A stretch of DNA of 64,000 bases from Gonapodya sp. JEL0774. Taxonomy: Eukaryota > Monoblepharomycota > Monoblepharidomycetes > Monoblepharidales > Gonapodyaceae. A program made the position numbers and the translations under genes. The DNA lies in contig JADIIX010000047.1 of NCBI GenBank assembly GCA_027604505.1, forward strand, positions 62,001-126,000. Reading direction: 5' to 3'. Of this stretch, positions 59,189-64,000 are shown one piece after another; the stretch's first letter is position 1, and each line of letters opens with the position of its first letter. The notes under the pieces were generated by a model that saw only the letters and a list, made by a program, of their open reading frames with translations, did no database searches and was not told where the DNA came from.

Positions 59189-62100
59189 ATGGCAACCGTG
59201 AGCCCCATCCGGGGTTCAGGCGCCTCGCCCATGCGCAGGAATGCATCTCCTCCGGGTCGCAGCCGTGTTGCGTCTCCAGTGCGCACAAATCTCGCTCCCA
59301 ATAATCCCGCGCTGTCAGCGCTCAACCCTCCAACAGCTTCTCTTGACCAAACCATGAGACTTATTCGCCATCGACTTGATATGCTGGACTACAGGGACCC
59401 TTTTGACATCGAATCACTCCCCCTTATTTCCAAAATCTCTCTCGACCTTGTTCAAACCACTGAATCACTGCGCCGTGCAAAATCCGACCGGGATCGCTTA
59501 GAGAAGGACAAGCGCTCTGCTGAAGAGCAAGTTGTGCCTCTACGGCAGGAGATTGGGCGCTTAACTGCAGAAAACAATCGGCTTCATGTGGAGCTCATAA
59601 AAGCTGCGGATACTCGCGATGCGCGAGAGAAGGAGACGCTCAAGCTTGTGCGCAAACTGGAAACGGAGCTTTCTGATGCTCGGTTTATGAACTCTCAGTA
59701 CCTTCAAAAAATTGCCGCGGAACAGCAAAGGGCCGATCGTGAGCGCTCAAAAGTGGAGGAGCTGCTCTCGAAGATGGGTTACTTTGAGCGTTCGGACGGG
59801 AAAGGTCCTATCAGAGTGCCTGCCACTAAGGAGAAACTTTTCCAGAGAATGCAGAACATTGATTTAGAAACAGGCTTAGGTGAGTTGTATAATCCTCCGC
59901 TGAACAAATGTGGAGGACCGAGCTCACCCGCTCACAGAACCCATGAAACCCGGAACTGCACCGAAGCTCGGACCGGATCCAGTCGCTGTGGATGTTGCCC
60001 CAATGTATCAGGCGCGTGTGGAGGCGCTTGAGAAGGAAGTTTCCGATGTCAAGATGCGCAGTGGGGATTTGGAGAACGAGGTTCGCGATGCTAACTGCGC
60101 TCATTCCGAATGCACATATTTTAATCTTTTGTTGCCTAGATTGAAACTTTGCGCTCTCAGCTCTCTTCCCGAGACCAGGAGATCCAGCGACTGGGTTCTC
60201 AACTGGAAGTTGCCCAGAGCAACCAGTTTTCGCACACCGTATCCCGTGTTCCTGTGTCGCGCTCGCCAGTACCCTCGTCGGGAGTCAAGACGGAACCAGA
60301 ATTGGCTGATTCGAACCTTGAGTTACCTGCCGCAAGGAGGAGAATCGCGCAGTTAGAAACACAGGTGGAATATCTACAAGAGCACGTCGAGGATTTGGAA
60401 AAAGTGAGTCTACATTGGAGTGGTGGTGCTTAAAGTAGTCTCGAGAGTTTCTTGCCGTGCGCATTTTCATTCATTGGACTTCCTTCACTCACACATTCAG
60501 GAGCTCTCCACCGTATCTCAAACTCGTCTCGCGTCCTTATCCGCCGCCCAGTCTCGATCCTCTGAGCTCGAAGATGACCTTGCTAGAGAGCGAGAGAGAG
60601 CTGCCACTCTGCTGAAGAATCTTAACCGGTTAGAAGGAATGGTGAATGAGATGCAGGGGTTGCAGCCCGTGGACGTGAAGAGACCAGGACAGAAGCCCAA
60701 ACCAAAGCCTATGCTGAGACAACCGAATACCGGCGGACTAGACAAGGTGACGTGAACGTTGATAGATCTCCTCTAGGTACCTCAACTTACCTCTGGTCTC
60801 AGACTCCAGCTGCGAAGGTAAAGGAGCTTGAGAAGCGGATTAAAGTACTAGAGAGGGAGCTATCGGAATCTACAAAGAACGTGGAACAGATGAAAGGGGA
60901 TATTGAATGTGAGGGCCAAGTGCAAGTTAGTGATTGCAGAACATCGGACTGAGCAGAAACTCAGTGAAAACGCAAGACCTCACACGAACACAAACCGCCT
61001 TGGCTGATAGCAACCTTAAAATGAGCCGGTTACTACAGGAGCGAGTTATCGCAGTATCTGGTGAGGGTGAAGCCCGAGACATTCGTAGGGCTGCGGAAGA
61101 CCATCTTAGACGGACCGAGGGCGAGATGGACCGAATGAAAACCCAAGTGAGCGAATTAGAAATTATAGATAGCGGAAAATTCTCTAACGGTCCTCTTCTG
61201 ACTCTTCTGCCAACAGCTGGCATCTGCTGATGCGTTACGGACAGAATTGGCAGGACAGACTCGACTGATTGAATCGCTCGAGAAGACAGTTTCAGAACAG
61301 GAAGGGAGAATACAATTGATGCAAGAGGAGATCACGCGAAGAGAAAGGGGTGAGGCGAACGTGAGTCTGAATGATTCTGATATCCGTCCCACGTTCGCCG
61401 ACAACGTGATTGGTTCCAAAGGCGAACATTACATCTCAGAAATTGCAAGAGGAGCTTACCGTGATACGAAGGTATTTTCTTTTGATAAATTGGTGGATTT
61501 AAGTTCATCTGCAGCTCAGTTCGCGATATATCTGAACCGATAGAGAACGCGATGAGATGCTCGCGGGCTTGCAGAGGTTTGAGGTCCAAATAACTGAACT
61601 CCACACTCATGCAGAAGAGATATCAAACGATCGAGATAACTACGTGCACAAATTTGGAGAGGTGGTTAAGCACTGAGATTTCGTCCACCTTTGTTTCATT
61701 GACGTGAATCCATTTTCTGCAGGCTACGGAGCGTATCATGGAGCTTCAACAAAAGCTTGAGGAACAACGTGCCAATCATGAACCTCCAGCACCGACAGTC
61801 GGTGATGCTGGTATGACACTTTCGTCATTGAGGGCAATGCTTCCTGGAGATCGGGAGAAAGAGCTAGTGCGACAAGTGGAGGAGTCTATCGGAAGGAACA
61901 GAGACTTAACGGAGCAATTGAGACAAGAAAGGGAAAGAAGCTTGTTGTTGGAGGCGGAGTTGACGGGGAAAGTGAGGGAACTCGAGGTACAGCGCGATGG
62001 GTGAGTCCGGAACTGCTTCGGACAGCCCGTTGTTTGCCCGCATTGATTGCCATTCCTCAGGTTGCGTCGGCAACTTGATGAAACGGAACAGACACTTCGG

Positions 62101-64000
62101 AGACTCCGGGAGGTAGAGCCAGCCATCAACCAGTTGCGTGTGGACATTGCCGATCGAGACAAGATGATTGATGAGCTTAGATTACAAGCATTAAACCTTC
62201 AAGCCGAGAAGTCGAAGGAGGTAGGCGCTCAGGACAAAGAACTGACGCGTTACTTCCTGAGCAGATATTAACCTGTGTTCCATCCGTAGTCGGAAACTAA
62301 ATCCACTCTTCGAACTCATCTCAACGACGTTGAAAGTAAGTTGGGGCGCACGGAGGCAGAGTTACAAAGGGTGAGGTACGAATACGAGCAGCAAGCTCAA
62401 CGATTGGATCAGCAGCGGAGGGCCCTCACAGAGTTGGACCGGGACCGGGATGCGGTGAGAGCAGATGCAGACCAAAAGACAGAGACCGTCGCAGAGCTGC
62501 AAGGTTGGTAAGGGACCCATCACTCGAAGGTACTAGTTTGAAATAACAACCTTGCTTCTCAAAGCATATGTTCAGCGACTCCGAACAGAGGTTATAAGTT
62601 CCCAGCGGGAAATTGATGTCCTCCGCGATAAGCTCGACTCAACTACTCACCAAGTTAGTGAAAGTGAACATGAGATTGCCAGCTTGACGAGGCAGGTGTC
62701 CATTCTTTCTCGGGATCGGGAGCAGTTTTCCACGGTCGCACAGGTACGTCCAAAATTGGTGTCACACTTCTTTGGGCGTTTTCACAATGGGGTAACCACT
62801 GGTTACCCGTGCAGCAAAATGCGGAAGAAGTTCGAAACATAAGTGCAGACCTGGCAACAATGACACGAGAGAACCAGCTTCTAAACACCGAAATTGCGGA
62901 GGTAAACCAAATTTTCTTGAGTCGCTTGAGCCTTTTTGTTTTAAAAGATCTTGAGAAATAGATTGTGCGCGAACGGGATCGAATACGGAAAGATCTTGAG
63001 GACAGCGACAAGCAATTGCGATACTTGGATGATCTTGTTCGGTCGAGAGATCACGAAAAGGATCAACTGATGACCGCATACGAGAAACTTGTTAACGATC
63101 ATGACCGTTTGGAGGGAATAATCAAGGATTCAAGCTACGATATGAGCAATGCCAGGTGCGCGGATTCAGTTTTCGTTCCGAATTCTGCAGTTTACGACCT
63201 TCTTTGGTAAACCCACAGAATGGAGGTCTTGCTAAGAGACAAGAAGGTTCAGAGTCTACAAAAGGCGCTAGAAGAGGCATCTGATGAGATCAAACAACTC
63301 AAAATTGATTTAGTCGCGTTTGAGAAGCAAACAACACGTAAGCGCGCAACGTCTTGGTTTTAGCGCTACAGCAACCCGCAGTCTTTGTACTTTGCTTTTG
63401 GCAGACATGGCCCGCTCACTTTCCACTGCAGAGAAGGACATGAGACAACTGGAGGTATTTTCAGATGAATGCCTTTCCGATATTGAACGGTCGCTCATAT
63501 TTGCTTATGTTGTCCCACCAGATGGAGAAGGGAAAGCTACTTCGCGACATTGCAGCCTCCCGTGATTTTGCCTTTTCGGTGGACCGCTCAAAGGACGATG
63601 TCCAAAAGCACATGACAACATTGCAAATTGAAGTGGATAGTCTCAAAGCCACCATCAGAAGGCTCGAAATCGACAATGAGGCTCTCTCCAGTCAAGTGAG
63701 ATCTGAGGTCAGTTTTGCACTTCCAAAACTCCATTGCCACGGCTAAATCCAAAACTCCGCCATCTCAGAGGTTAAAAGGTGAGAGACTCGAGCACTTGAT
63801 TGCCGTGGAACGGACGAAACAATTCCACAGCGACAAGACTTCCAAGGTGAGCCTCAAGTGTACCAGTGATCCGTTCTCACAGTAATCCAACGGACAACCG
63901 CAGGAAACCGGCAACTCTCAAGAGTACCTAGTGGAACAACTGCAATCCCTGAACAAACAACAGAGCTTGTCGCTTGCAACAGTTACCAAAGAGCTTCGAG
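59189..64000 (+). CDS. CEP135: CEP135/Bld10 centriole cartwheel protein (3' end beyond window)
   Basis: CEP135/Bld10 links the SAS-6 cartwheel to microtubule triplets and is needed to build basal bodies. The start at 59189 (MATVSPIRGSGASPMRRN) precedes the conserved N-terminus: MRLIRHRLDMLDYRDPFDIE then SLPLISKISLDLVQTTESLR (human IRKRLDQLGYRQTLTVECLPLVEKLFSDLVHTTESLR). Next come RLTAENNRLHVELIKA and DARFMNSQYLQKIAAEQQRA (human DLKFLNNQYAHKL). A middle block at about 60150-60403 reads LRSQLSSRDQEIQRLGSQLE and IAQLETQVEYLQEHVEDLEK (human IAHLNIQVDFLQQANKDLEK). The rest to the window end is exon after exon of coiled coil (e.g. SLEKTVSEQEGRIQLMQEEI, LDETEQTLRRLREVEPAINQ) separated by 40-100-nt introns. 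At least 14 exons are visible. Full length is over 1,000 residues; the C-terminus is not in the window. Confidence 0.88.

Overview
The window looks like a nuclear contig from a zoosporic (flagellated, centriole-bearing) fungus, most likely a chytrid. Genes are densely packed and read from both strands. Almost all carry many short GT-AG introns, commonly 45-120 nt and a few near 30 nt. The proteins are fungal-type (NDR/Cbk1 kinase, Atg13, SGT1, Nnf1), but the window also encodes centriole and axonemal-dynein factors that non-flagellated fungi normally lack: CEP70, CEP135/Bld10 and PIH1D3/DNAAF6. No bacterial, viral or plasmid genes were seen. All gene models come from hand-reading the translated frames and joining exons at consensus splice sites where the family alignment continues. 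Names rest on remembered family motifs, not on a search.

Layout. 0-6 kb: NNF1 kinetochore subunit (-) diverges from a mitochondrial bifunctional lysine-ketoglutarate reductase/saccharopine dehydrogenase (+). 6-14.5 kb: NDR/Cbk1 kinase (-) diverges from a DENND11/LCHN-like DENN protein (+). 14.5-22 kb: gamma-tubulin complex GCP4 (-), an ABCG half-transporter (-) and a small secreted protein (+). 22-31 kb: ATG13 (-) diverges from a TPR-less SGT1 (+), then a divergent SLC25 carrier (-) and cyclophilin PPIL1 (-). 31-37.5 kb: CEP70 homologue (+) with a novel four-copy motif, then an MDR NADP-dependent reductase (+). A 49-N gap follows at 37.6 kb. 37.7-46.4 kb: oligopeptidase B (-) diverges from AOS1/SAE1 (+), then a coiled-coil protein of unknown function (+) and an AGGF1-like OCRE/FHA protein (+). 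46.5-52.7 kb: SLC44 choline-transporter-like protein (-) diverges from DNAAF6 (+), then XPA/Rad14 (-). 53-58 kb: glutathione S-transferase (-), ribosomal protein RPL14 (-) with a repeat-bearing intron, a low-complexity stretch with a 10-N gap, and a CxxC zinc protein (+). 59 kb to the end: CEP135/Bld10 (+), cut by the window edge.

How they fit together. There is no operon-like logic, as expected for a eukaryote. Two themes recur. One is microtubule organisation and motility: NNF1, GCP4, CEP70, CEP135, DNAAF6. The other is divergent gene pairs sharing promoters of about 0.1-0.45 kb: NNF1/LKR-SDH, ATG13/SGT1, PPIL1/CEP70, OPB/AOS1, SLC44/DNAAF6.

Most notable points. The N-terminal half of CEP70 holds a regularly spaced four-copy R-x-x-(L/V)-(Y/F)-(R/K)-x-Y motif. 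A fused animal/plant-type LKR-SDH is present in a probable fungus. SGT1 lacks its TPR and AGGF1 lacks its G-patch. The NDR kinase has AVE in place of APE. A palindromic repeat lies upstream of both XPA and the GST. A unit is repeated three times inside an RPL14 intron.
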